A DNA stretch of 63,742 bases from Ichthyophonus hoferi. Lineage: Eukaryota > Opisthokonta > Ichthyosporea > Ichthyophonida > Ichthyophonidae. The translations under genes were made by a program, and so were the position numbers. This document shows positions 24,450 through 37,004 of the stretch, piece by piece. The notes beneath the pieces are model-generated. The model did not search any database, was not told the DNA's origin, and saw nothing but the letters and a program-made list of their open reading frames with translations. The stretch lies in the NCBI GenBank assembly GCA_002751075.1, contig NAOQ01000017.1:225896-289637 (forward strand), read 5' to 3'. Positions within the stretch are counted from its first letter, which is position 1. Each line of letters begins with the position of its first letter.

Positions 24450-27400
24450 ATGTCTTTAGACGCTACTGCTGTTGAGGTCGATACTACCGTCCCAGTTGAG
24501 GCTGAGTTAACACAGAAAACATCGGTGGCATCACCTGCATATACGGCACCTGCTGTGGCACCTGTAGGAGAAGCCACTCCATCCTCTCCGAAACCAGCAG
24601 CCACAGCCACAACCCCAACCACGCAAAGCAATGATGCCCCGGTCATCGTACCATCAATAAATACATCTTTACCTTCCTCTACTACTCCCTCTCAGTCAAC
24701 CCTTACATCCACCACATCCACTCCCCCTACTACTACCTCACAGCCATCTACAGGTAAAAAAGGATCAAAGAAGAATGTAGGCACAAACGCTACTTCTAGG
24801 TCCACGGGTCAGCAAGTAATAAAACAGTCCGGTACAGGTGGTAAAAACACATTAGCTCCCAGAATTCTCTCTCATCTGCAGCATCATCAACAAGGTAAGT
24901 CTGTTTCTTCTCTTGCATCCTCATCTCAATTTTCTAATTCTAAGCTCCCTTTGGGCATTGACTCTGGCTCTGGACCAGCTCACTTACAACAACTAGGGCC
25001 AGTTGGGAAACAGAATATGGGAACCAAGCCGCAAGGTCTAGTGAGAACAACACATCAACCACAACAACAACAGAGCCAGCAACATAATCATCTTAGTAAT
25101 TTTGGTGGTGCCCAGCAAGGCGGACCAGGCTCTGGTCATATGGGGCATCCTAACATGCCCCCCTTTGGACATGGTCAATTTCCCCAAGGAATGCAACAGT
25201 TAATGTCACCACACGGTACTCCCTCCATGCAAGGAGGGATGATGCATATGCAACCTATTAATATTGGCCCTAATCAACCACAAGCCCTGCAAACCTTGGC
25301 CCCCCAACGACCACATGGAACGACTGGCAAAGGACAACAGGGAAAGAACTCGCTGATATCCTCCCGCCCACCGTCTATACAACAGAGACCCGCAGGTGTG
25401 TCCGGGAATGGTCAAAATATAAGCCTACTACCCTCTCTACCCCAAGGAGGGAGTATGAACAATCAATCCTCACATCAAATGACCCAACAGATGTCTCCCC
25501 ACCCATATCCTAGCCATATAGGGCCCGCTCTGCACCAATCCCATATGGAAGGGGCTATGCATGGTTACCCTCATAATATCCCCTCCCAAGGCAAGCAACC
25601 ACAACACCCAGGTCAGTTTGGGCTGGCCGGGCCCCAAGGGAATGTAAATTCGCAAGGTCAAGGGTTTGGACCCCTAACAAATATGATGCCAGGCCCTCCC
25701 AATGGCGCTCAGGGGGGGTCTATGCTACATTCAAATTTCAGACCAGGGGGGTTTTCAGGGCCCCTTGCCAACCCTCAGGCCCTTCCACCTCTAGGGCCTG
25801 CCCCACCAGGCCAACAGGCCCGAATTCCACCAGTTTCCCAGCCAGGCGCCCCTGTGGGGGGGTCTGCGACACCAAAGAATAGTCAAGGGGGATCCAATAC
25901 ATCTTCTTTCAACAATACATCCTTCCCCAACGGGTCCGCCTTGCCTCCTTTGGTGGGTAATAGAGGTCGAATTTCATCGTCGGGTAATTTAGGATTGAAA
26001 GAGACAGGGACAGGGAGAGAGAAGGATACAGACGCCCCACCAAGACATGATGATGACAAACAGTACCAACCACAACCACCTGCAGCTGCTTTCTCTTCTC
26101 ATGCGCCTCCTTCTATCCCTGAAGGCATGTCCCCTGTTGCTAGGGACGCATCACTACTAGGTGAGTGATTGGATCATGATATTATGGTAGCATTCTTCCT
26201 TTCCTGTTGTGATTTTTTTTCTGGTGTATATACTTATTTCTTGCACATCGTATTAATAAACATATAATATATTCACATACATACTCATAACTACCATTAC
26301 AATAAAAAGTATGAATGTTCCACATATATCGCATAACATGCACGCATAGTCTTATCTTATCTCGGTTAATATTCGTTTAATATGCCACCACAAAGCAATG
26401 AAGGAGGAAGAAGGTACAGATTGGGTACATCAACACTACTAAAATAACTTCATGATCCCCTGTAAATAACTACCACTTATTCTATTCTAAAAACATTTTT
26501 TTTATCGCCAGCATCCAATGGTACGCCAGCAAACTCTCGACCCTCAGCTGTTGAAGTTACATCAAAGCGTGAGTTTATTTCATAAGAATAGGGGAGTCTA
26601 TAAACTTATTCTTAGAGTCGCCCCCACCCCCAAGCAAGCAAGCATAATATATCACGGAAGCTTAAATAACTCTGAGACAATTATAAGAATCCGTCGTCTT
26701 TTATAATACTCTCGCTCTCTTTTCATATTATTTTTTTTCTGTTTATCTTCGTTTATCAGAACACGGGCACAAACAGCACACCACTTCTTAATATAGTATT
26801 ATTATTCACAGATTCAGCAACGACATCAGTAAATTCGTCGGATTCACCTAGTAAGGGACTAGCTACTACGGTTGCCATGAAGGATTTGCCCCTCCCCGTG
26901 GGTTCTTCGCTTACTGGTAGGTGCTATGAGGGATACAGCCTGTAGGCTGGGACAGATGGTGTATTACTAATTAAACCCCTGGGGATTTTAATTACGTGTG
27001 AAGACAAAAAGTGTACATGTTTTTGTTGTTGTTGTTTCTTTTTCTTTTCTACATTGTTATATAAATATAGTATTTATTTATTTTGTTAAAATAGGAATAT
27101 TTAATTAATCTGGGTATTATTCATGTAGCTATAAACAATTATTATTATTAGCAATTATTATTACATACGTAGCCTGGGAAAATGGTTAGCGCAATCTATT
27201 GGTGTTAAACGGCAATCCAAGATGATATATGAAAATTGAACCAGCCAGTGGTAGAGACCCTGCAACTATGGAATAAGCCATTTCATATCATACTGCTGTA
27301 GAGCCATAGAGGGTGAGAGGGGTACAGAAACAGAGAGGGAGAGAGGGGGGCCATAGAAGGGCCAAGGATGGTTTGATACGTCTTCCCGTCTAGTCACATT

Positions 27401-30400
27401 CATTGGTGAATGGGAAGGGATAAATGAATTTGGATTTATAGATGGGGTTAAAGCTATATATATATATAGATCTAGCCATAGTGAGATAGACGATTTTATA
27501 GTTATACATGAAGTAAGAGAGTAGGGGAGGTGGTGGGGGGGTATATCTAGACAAAGGATGTTGTCTCCATTATAAAAAGGACAGGTAATGGAGGTACGTA
27601 ACATAGATAGTCAGACAGAACCATGAATAGGCTATGTAAAATGCAAATGCACTGATTGGTTGACATGGCACCACATAGCAATGCCTTTGCATGACGCGCC
27701 CCCTGCTACCAGCTCTCCTACACCACAGCCTCAAGCAATGAACAGTGATGGTGGGTTGGGAGTGGAAATACACACGCATAGTATAGTATATTATAGTATT
27801 GTATTGTATTGTATAGCCTATTGAACAATATCGTGTATTTTATATTAAGATTGTCTTACTTTATTTGCACACCTACCACATTGCTTTATGAACAAACAAA
27901 CACCCTTATTATATATAGTGTATATATTGTATATATATATATATATATATACTGTTGAATTTCTAAGAGACTGTGACATCGACCGGAGACTACATACTGA
28001 TCGGACCTGTATATGTGTGTTATCTGTATCTGTAGCTCTACCAATATATATCAGTCAACCTATCTTTTTATTTGTGTGTTTCTGTATTGTTTCTCTATAT
28101 CTAGATGTATGTAACTACATCTTTATCTATCCATATCTCTGTCAAATGTATATATATATACATATACATATACATATACATATACGCTGTTATGATCTAC
28201 AGGCGCGGAACCACCCTCCAGTCCCACCAAGGTCTCTACTATCGACCAAATACAAGGTATATCTGTTAACATGTTACATATACATAGATAGTAAAGTAGG
28301 TACTCAGCCATTATATAGGAACCGCTATACCATATATATAGTAATATGTACCTACCCGGGCTATAATGCTATATCTATATATATATAATGTAACCCATTC
28401 CCTCCTTGCATATATTACATATACACACAAACAACAACGGCGTCTGCGTGATTCTATCTCTACCTATAGTTTCTATCAACACTATCGTACATTCTTCTTT
28501 ATAGATCTAATAGTTAAATACCTTTAAATAATAACCCGAGAGATTGTGTGGTGTATGTGGAAATTAATTATGTATAAAACATTAGCCCAACGGTGATATT
28601 TACATACTTTTATGAATCAGAAACTACTGGACAACAGATAGCCATAGAAACGGTGGAGGAAGCGGAACCCAAGGCGGAGGTAGGCTGAAAGGGGCTTGAT
28701 TAAGATATGTGTGTAGGTATATGTATATGTATGTATATTCGATTATTAATTAATTTATTAATGAAGAAAATGTGGTGGAAAGAGTTAATTGGGTTAGCCA
28801 CCAATCACTGTATAGATAGAGGGATTATGGTGATGAAGCAATATAACGTAATATTGGATGTAGCAAAGCAGGAGGACGGGACGGGGTAGAGATAGATAGT
28901 GAGATAGACAAATAGAAAAAATGGTACTATTGGTGCTATATCATACTATAAATATTTTTGTTTTTTAATACCTGTTATAAAGTATATTTGTGGATTCATG
29001 AGTGCACAGAAACATCTGTAAGAACTAGACCTACAGGTATTATGACATACACGCTTATATGTCTGAACAAACAGAGAGACACGCCAACCACTATATATAT
29101 GCGTGTGTGTCTATGTTTATGTCTGCTTCATAGATACCCCTCTCCCCCTCCCTCACCTTTGTGTTCTTGTCATCACATTAACTCTCGTCTTAGCCTACTA
29201 TCAGATTTACTATTATATTATTATACTATTACACTACTATACTAATTACCATCCTATCACACTATGGCAATAAACCTACCCACACATGCTTACATCTCGC
29301 CTTATACATGCCCTTCCTACTACCTATACCTCTACGACCAATGGCATATGTACAGCCCGCCTCTCCAACCCAACCAGAGGTCCAATCATATTCCGAGATG
29401 GCACCTACTTCTATCATTGGTAGCAACGAATCATCTGAACGTGCTTCCCATCCCCATGCCTCTTCCTCTCTCTCATTAACTGAAGAGCCTAAACCCACTA
29501 TGATTGGTTCACATGGGTCGGTACCACTACCGCCACCCATGGGTCGACCAATAGGACAGGGTATTAGAACATCACCACATAGCTCACCTAGGCCTACTAT
29601 ATTAAGAAAATCAAGAACTGGTGGAGGTAGGTAGGGTATAAAATAATACAAAGTAGCGAGATGGGGAAAGGGTAGGGACATAGTAGTATATATAAATGGA
29701 GTAATACTAATACATTTAATATATATGCCAGTATAAAGACAAACAGGTGTGTATACGTATATATATATAAAGGAGGATGGCATAAATGAATGTAGTGATG
29801 ATAGTAATACTAGTAATAATAATACATCTACTCAGATTTAATAATGTATATATGCCAGTATAAAGACATACATATCGACCATTAAATACATTTGCTGACA
29901 GAGGTAGGGATATCCACAGGGGAAGGTAGTCGTAAGATGTTGGTAGGGTCAGTTCCACCATCCTCACTACCTAGGCCACCAATGGGAGGGCCCCGTGGTC
30001 AGGTAATGCCCCGTGTATGATTGGTAGTATGGGTTCGTGTATACACGTATATATATATATATATACTTACGACTACTTTTACATTCCTCACTATCCTGCC
30101 TGAACAATCACAGATGCTTGTAGGACCAATGGGATCACCCCTTCCCCAACAATGCAATCATCCCTTTGCAGCTGCCCCACCCCCTATTGGTGGAATGATT
30201 TCATACGTCAACGAACAGCCAATGTATGATGGGAGAATGCCACCGGATGCAGGTAGTAATTACCTCTCAGTGACTGATGGTAGGTATTGGGGGAGAGAAC
30301 TAGACTATAAATAGATACATGCATACGTATATATATATCACATATATATATAATCCCTTCCATGTTTTTATTGGCTAACTGGTCATTTAAAATATTTTTT

Positions 30401-30656
30401 AAATGTGTACATGTATGTATATGGTCTATAAATCAACATACATCAATGCATCATTCTTTGTGTTACGTAGTGGGATATTCTGATAGGTGAGATGTGCACC
30501 ATTGGCTGTGTTCTAATTGGATGAGATGAACATGTGGGGCACAGATATGCGAGACCAATATCTTCGCATGCAACAACAACAACAACAGCCTATGCTACAA
30601 GGCAATATGCCACCACAGTTAGTTAGAGGTAGGTCCTATTTTCTTTTAATAATAAT

Positions 30657-30692
<36 letters not shown>

Positions 30693-32789
30693 TTTATCTG
30701 TATATGTCTACCATTTCCTACGTATACGTTTATATTATCATACCTTAACATTTCATAGATATATATTATATCATATATACACTAAATTATATCTGACAAC
30801 CATATGGCCATCTCAGGGTAATATGAGCGTCATATGAGCGTCATCATATAATAGCTTTCTCAAGTAAAACTAGTCTTGCAAGCCCCAGATACATATTTTC
30901 ATGTTTCAAAGTTATTCTATTTAGTTATTATAGCAGCATATATACAATCATAGCAGGTTTCTCTTCTTGTTACAAGGAGCCCAAAACAACTAAACATAAC
31001 AATATAACCATCCCACACGAACAAACTACTAATACTAATACTATTAAAATTAAAATCATCCAGTCTCATCATATATACTAATTTAAAGAACATATATAAA
31101 GACCATAGACTGCAACCTAGTAAATAGGGAGAGAATTCTTTGCAAGCACACACCCACATGCACTCACATGCTTACATTCTTTTTCCCGCAGGGGACAAGC
31201 TAGCGGGTTCTCGTTTGGCAGCTCCCATGCCACCACACATCAACGGGGTAGAGAATACTGAAAGCCCCCGCAAGAAACGGAGAAAGCAACAAGTGTACGT
31301 ATATATGTGTATATATGTGTGTAAGTTTTGTACTAGTACTTAAATGCCAATATGTGACTGGGTAGGTAGGTAGGTGTGTGGATGCATGGTGTATGTGTGA
31401 TATGTGCCTGTGCATGTATATGAATGCTTTTTATTTTCATGTGTATTGTCAAGTGTATACCTAAATAACTATGGCAGTTAGTTAACATATAACCCTGACC
31501 TGTATAGCCTTTATACACACACTATTATCTATCTATCTATCTGTATATCTATATATACCCTCCAATGGTTGATAAGCTGGACTACTCTTTCTACCTCTTA
31601 TGGTCTACAAACTCACAATGATCCCTCTGTCTTCTAGTATTGTATCTGAAGATGCCTATCCTACAATGCATCAAAATGACGCGCATACTCCAGCTATCAT
31701 AGATCCACCCTCTAAGGATGAATCAGATGAAGGTTGTACCCCCCCCCCCCTCAATCTCTCCCGCCATTGGATTAGCTATTGTATTAACATTTCATTGTTG
31801 TTTTTCCGTTTTATCTCATTTACTTGTCTGTGGTTGTCCGCTAATCTTTTGGCTTTATAATTAAAATCTCCCACACCCAATAGCTTTGAATTATTTATAA
31901 TTGCTTGGTATTTTGAAGTCTATTAATTATGTCTTTTGGGGCTCTGAAAACTGGCTTCTTTTTCTCTTTTGTTTTATCTCTATCTCTCTTGATATATATA
32001 TATGAATGTATTATATTACCGTTCCTATTATGGTTTAGTGAAAATGCTATTATATATTCTGTTACTATTAGCATTACCATTAGTTAATTAATCAGACACT
32101 GACATGCACATAAATTATTTGGAATATTAAAGGACCAATAGAACTATATGATTAAAATAAGAGATAACCAATACAGATGAGATTACTTTACTTGCGCCTG
32201 GCAAGCGACATCGTCCTAGTATATACGGTTATACAAAGCGTACGTACTTTGATGTTATTAACCCATCCTTGCCATATGCCGTTGAGAATATTCCCCATCA
32301 TTACGTTCAACCTGGTTCGGCTCGGTGGGCTGGTATGTGACCCGTGGCTCGTGACCTGTGACTTTGATGTGGTTCCTGATTTATTGATAATCATGTTAAC
32401 TATTTGTCTTAATTAGGTGGTAGTTAGTTAGCAAATAGAACTTAGTGTAATGATCAATGATTTCTGATCCGTTTAATTTGTATAGATGGCCAATTGATTA
32501 CTATATTAGGTATTTTTATGTGCATTGATGCAATCATACCTACGATGTACCATCATACATAGCATACTCTCATAATAGCATATGCACTACCATGAATACT
32601 AATATACACGTACACCTATACACCAATATGGAAATTGATTGGGTTGGTAGGACTATGTGTGGTTGTGTCGGTAGCTTACTCGGAATTACATTTGGCCTGG
32701 TTTGTTCTTGATGCCTCTAACATCTATAATATATAATAATAATAATAATAAGAATAGTAATAGTAACAATAGTAATAATAATAATAATA

Positions 32790-32829
<40 letters not shown>

Positions 32830-32876
32830 NNNNNNNNNNNNNNNNNNNNNNNNNAATAGTAATAATAATAATAATA

Positions 32877-32936
<60 letters not shown>

Positions 32937-34216
32937 GTAGTAATGAGACTTGTATAAATACTTAAACATATTTTTACCTCCTTTATGCATATATGCATAC
33001 ATTCATTCGTACATACACACACATATACTATCATACAGAGCGAACATTGTCGTCAGTACAAGATTATAACAGAATGCCAAACTTTCATCAAAGACTACAT
33101 GGAGGGAACCTTAAACACGTTCTAGTCTCTGGTAACCTCCCCCACCCCCCGCCTGGTATTTACTTTATTCTTTCTAGAATATTCCAGAATATTTCCTAAT
33201 CATTTTATGGTTGGTTCTATTATATTCCTGATGATACTTTTTTTATTTATATATGTTCAAAGCTGTCGTATCTTTGTAGAATGTGTTTAGAGTTTAGCGC
33301 TGTATAAAAAGCCAAAAGGGAAAGAGAATGTATATAGCCGTCTAGAAATAGTATATACTCCGTTTTTATTACTAGTTGTTTCTGTCCCGTTTATCCCTCT
33401 GCAACATGCGTATATATATGTATATACTCTCTTATACACCCCGCTCGCCCCCTCGTAAATCCAGCGGTGTACTCACAAGCAGGCATACAGATTGCCACAT
33501 ACCTTATTCTCCAATGAGCACATAAGGCATCTATGCATCAAACCCCCTTACAATCACTCACCTACATATTGTCATAGTTATTTACAAACTTGCCTATTGG
33601 TCCTCTCTCTCTCTTATCTAGGTATTATCAGTGGTGATGTGACGTCAGAACAACGGTGCAAAGGAGTTATGGATAGGTTGGCAAGAATGGTAAAGACACT
33701 GGCTGAGGGTTCTGATTCGTCACTACTTTCTGATACACTGACTTCATTGGGCAGGATTAAAGAGCTAGCTGAGGTATGTATTTCATGGCTCTGGTATGTA
33801 TCTGTATTGGGTATATATGTACTTCTTTCTCTTATTTTTCCTGTTGTTGTATGGTTGTCTCCATTACTACCACTACCAATCCTACCCAGTTCTCTCTCAG
33901 TCCTTTGGAACCCTATATACGCACAGCCTTGGTTATTTTTAAACCTTTCAGTTTTCTGTATTTAATTATTTAATTATTTAATTAACCTCCACCTATGTGA
34001 TACTTACACTTTACCTAGCTGCTTCCATCTATCGCTTGCTTTTCTATTATCTTTATTAACCAATCTAATCCCTGCATTAATATATTACAGGAGACGGGAA
34101 GCAAGGCCCAATCAACAGTTGAGCTAACAGCCCAGGCTTTGAAAATGGCTGAAAGAATTTTAAAACATGAGAATGTAATTGGTGCTATGGTGGATAATAT
34201 GTCTACTATTTATTAG
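24450..34216 (+). CDS. SAP130-like Sin3/HDAC complex subunit
   Basis: Sixteen exons: 24450-26160, 26512-26568, 26812-26916, 27679-27750, 28203-28256, 28621-28679, 29356-29626, 29902-30002, 30114-30279, 30545-30628, 31192-31294, 31638-31732, 32177-32332, 33039-33131, 33622-33773, 34091-34216. The sum is 3405 bases, 1134 residues, every phase compatible. Most of the protein is disordered: Thr/Ser/Pro-rich at first, then Gln/Gly/Pro/Met-rich, with a poly-Gln run near exon 10. Residues 918-930 (SPRKKRRKQQVIV) are a basic nuclear-localisation-like motif closely resembling SPRKKPRKQQHVIS of human SAP130, and QRCKGVMD at 1053-1060 resembles QRCKLVMD in the SAP130 C-terminal domain, followed by a helical tail. 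Length and layout (human about 1048 residues) also fit. Known role: scaffold of the Sin3A histone deacetylase complex. The assignment rests on remembered sequence and two short motifs; some small exons could be missed. Confidence 0.65.
27085..27245 (+). repeat. dispersed 161-base repeat, copy A
   Basis: In the SAP130-like intron between exons 3 and 4. It aligns end to end with 43619-43779: both start GTTAAAAT.G(A)AATATTTAATTAA and end GAACCAGC, with GCAATCTATTG and GGCAATCCAAGATGAT identical inside. The two copies are equal in length and roughly 75-80 percent alike by eye. TGGTTAGCGCA resembles a tRNA D-arm, but no clear B box follows, so a SINE label is only a suggestion. Confidence 0.65.
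32735..32942. repeat. AAT trinucleotide array with small assembly gap
   Basis: AAT/AGT triplets in the SAP130-like intron between exons 13 and 14, interrupted by 25 N at 32830-32854. The gap is presumably a collapsed or unread part of the same array. The poly-Asn, poly-Ile and poly-Tyr frames across it are artefacts. Confidence 0.9.
33640..33647. promoter_or_regulatory. CRE palindrome inside SAP130-like exon 15
   Basis: Perfect TGACGTCA, the CREB/ATF bZIP consensus, within coding sequence (codons for Val-Thr-Ser). Function at this site is doubtful; it is recorded because four such palindromes occur in the window. Confidence 0.2.
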
Positions 34217-36479
34217 CCTGAGAAATATATACTCAGTCATATATGCATACATCCATGCATTGATGCTATCTTATATGCGCGTGTATAATGTACAATATAG
34301 ATCAATATGTTATGAGCCCGTGTGTTAACGATGGGTATAATCATAGCTAGTATATGGCTTTTTTTTTCTTGTTTGTGTAACCATGTATGTTAGAATTATT
34401 ACATTGATTTATACTTGATATTACTACCGCACTTGTGTAGTGCTACCTCGTTTGTCTACCTACTTGTGTATATAGGCATATGTATACATATATATATACC
34501 ACACCACTATCTTGTATATTTTTTATACAGCGATATCTCTCTATTTAATTGTCCAGTATTTAGTTACATAAAAAAATAGATAATGTTTCTTTTTTAAGTT
34601 TTTATGTACTCTTATTTCTTTGTGTTTTTACCCAAGCAATGATATAAGATTTACTTGTTTACTTGTTTACTTGTTTGCTTGCATATCCATAATCTGAAAC
34701 ACCACTAAATAATAATAAGAGGAATATGAATAGATATATTTACCGTTGTCAATTTCTCAATATTTTTACAAATTTTTGAGTAGTATTTTTCTTACTTTAC
34801 TCTTTCTTTCCATTGGGGAAAATAATTGTTTGCATTAGATGCTTGCAATTCCCTTACTCTCATGTTTATAATATCCATATATTTACCAGTTAATCAAACC
34901 ATATCTGATTGTCCGTACGATATGTTTATAATTATTTCGATATTGAGAGGATATACAAGATGAGACTATACTTTATAGGTGTGGTTTGGACTGTTAGTAA
35001 TTTAGGATCCACGCCAACAAAGGAATCAAGAGATAGGGGAAGGTGCTAAGTGCATGACATTGGTCCAATGGTATGCCTATGTAAACTGGCTCCAGGACCA
35101 AACTATATAAATATAATAAAAGTGACATATAATGTAATTATACGCCTCATAGGCATCTTGTATGTCTCTAAAAGCAAACTGTAGTCGGACGCGGGCACGT
35201 CTGTGATAATGTGTAATTATTGGTGCTCTACATTTCTTTCATGGTTGTTGTCGTTTAACATAATATATGAGCCTGATTGGTATGTTGTACTTATGAATGA
35301 TTTATAGGGGCTTGGGAAGTAAACATGCTAGTCTTCAAAGCATACACAGAATAACTAGCTCGGAGTGTAGGCACTTTTACCTAGATGCAAATGCATGCTC
35401 GTGTGTAGTTATTGAGATTTTGCTGTGGGGGGTCCGAGTGTAAGTGACTGCGTGTGTATGCTATCTTAAATCATGCTCTGAAGTCAGGTTATGGATAGGT
35501 TTTACTTCCACTTATAGTATTTGATTAATGTGCATTATTTATTTACTTATTTTTACAACACGTCATATAGGTAGTAAGCATCTTTTTACCATGAACCTTT
35601 GGGCTTAGGTTTTGGATTCAGTCGCAAACAATTTCCTATGCATGCAGAAATGATCATTGATTGGTTTATAGTTAATTGCTTGTATAGATTTTAATCCCAT
35701 TGGGGTTTCGTAATGGATGGAAACTCTAAGAATTCTCGACAGTGAGTTCTTACTTTGCCGTACCCGGGTAAGTTGTGACAATGACTAATTCGAAAAACCA
35801 TCTTTAGCAATGTATTGTCTAATAATAAACAAACAAAAATATGTTGGTTGGAGCAGTGAGACAAAGAAATAAAATATACACAATCAAACAAAACAAGTCT
35901 TTGTTTATGACATTTAATACTTTTTTGTATTTTATTACTATTTAATAGGTCCTTGTTGGCTATAGTTCCCTACATCCACTATCCTTAATTACAAGTATCA
36001 TGATCATTTTGTATTCCTCAACTAACTCATGAGACCAATTGAGATGACTTGGCTCATGCCATTGTTTATGTGAGAGTCGTGGTACTTTTAACAGCACATG
36101 TCTTACTTATGTTACAAGCGCCTTCCAACGTATCTCATCAAATTCTATATTCTATATTGGTTTTACCAACATGGGTTTAAAAGTTTAAAATTTACTAGAT
36201 ATTATTTTAACAATATCATATTTTCTAAACAATATTCATTACATCAGTTGTTCCCCGACTTAACCCTATCTCTAGATTATCTTGGTTATAGCATCTTAAT
36301 TAAGTGGAATATATTGACAGTAATATCCCATACAGAGCTATATAAATGATCATAATCCCTGGTTTTTTCTAAATTATTATATAAACTTATGGTATAATAG
36401 TTTGCGGTTTGTACCCCTCAATACTAATGGTTTCACCATGTCTCTGGTTTTATATTTTGCATGTTAATGGGTACCGCCA
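34217..36479. other. intergenic region after SAP130-like gene
   Basis: No gene recognised. The first part is probably the 3' UTR of the SAP130-like gene. The open frames present (about 65-83 codons) have random AT-rich composition and no motifs or splice signals I can support. Confidence 0.5.
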
Positions 36480-37004
36480 TTACCATACAGCTTCAGCAGA
36501 CTCGGCCTCCCAACGCCGCAACTCTTGTCCCTTTGGAAATCTCAAAGAAAACTCTTTCTGTTGTGGCAAGGTTCTTGTGGGTTCCTTAACCTCTGGCGTA
36601 CTTGTGCAATCTTTCTGAGAACCATTAAGTGAAAAGTGTAATGGATAGCTCTTTTCATTTACAGATTTCACATATGCATTAGGTTCATTAGATGAACAAT
36701 GGTAAATCGAGTTGAACGCTGGTATTTCGGTTTGCAATATACTGGGGATGCAGATAACACTATATGCATTCATAATCCCGTGTTTGTCAGCTACACAGTG
36801 CACAATATGTTCTGGTGCAGGACCTTGAGCTTCTACAACAGAAATATGAAAGTAATCAGTCTTATAGCAATCGGGTAAGTGCTCATTGCCTGTTACGCCG
36901 TCGTTGTCCCTTTTCCTCAGCTTTCGGCTGATGTTGACAAAGGCATCTGATATATTAAAAAAAGATCTCATGAAGCGACCTTTTGCCTGCCCCTCACTAT
37001 CCAT
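36480..37004 (-). CDS. hypothetical protein, single exon, unrecognised
   Basis: A 174-residue open frame from an ATG at 37002-37004 to a TAA. I recognise no family. Composition is protein-like and clearly more GC-rich than the flanks. The start (MDSEGQAKGRFMRSFF) is followed by a possible amphipathic segment and a basic cluster KLRKRD near residues 28-33. A central part (about 50-100) has YFHISVVEAQGPAPEHIVHC and MNAYSVICIPSILQ, which look like beta-strand segments. The C-terminal third is Ser/Thr/Pro/Lys-rich and probably disordered. There is no signal peptide or transmembrane helix. The last codons (GCTGTATG before GTAATG) could also be a splice donor, so the true C terminus may lie in a further exon. 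It may be an orphan or fast-evolving gene. Confidence 0.45.
   Translation of the reverse strand: MDSEGQAKGRFMRSFFNISDAFVNISRKLRKRDNDGVTGNEHLPDCYKTDYFHISVVEAQGPAPEHIVHCVADKHGIMNAYSVICIPSILQTEIPAFNSIYHCSSNEPNAYVKSVNEKSYPLHFSLNGSQKDCTSTPEVKEPTRTLPQQKEFSLRFPKGQELRRWEAESAEAVW

Noticed and set aside
24895-24944. Constitutive intron in SAP130-like exon 1
   Set aside because: Splice signals are good but removal shifts the frame; the downstream frame continues with the same Gln/Gly/Pro-rich composition for 400 codons. Kept only as a possible alternative event.
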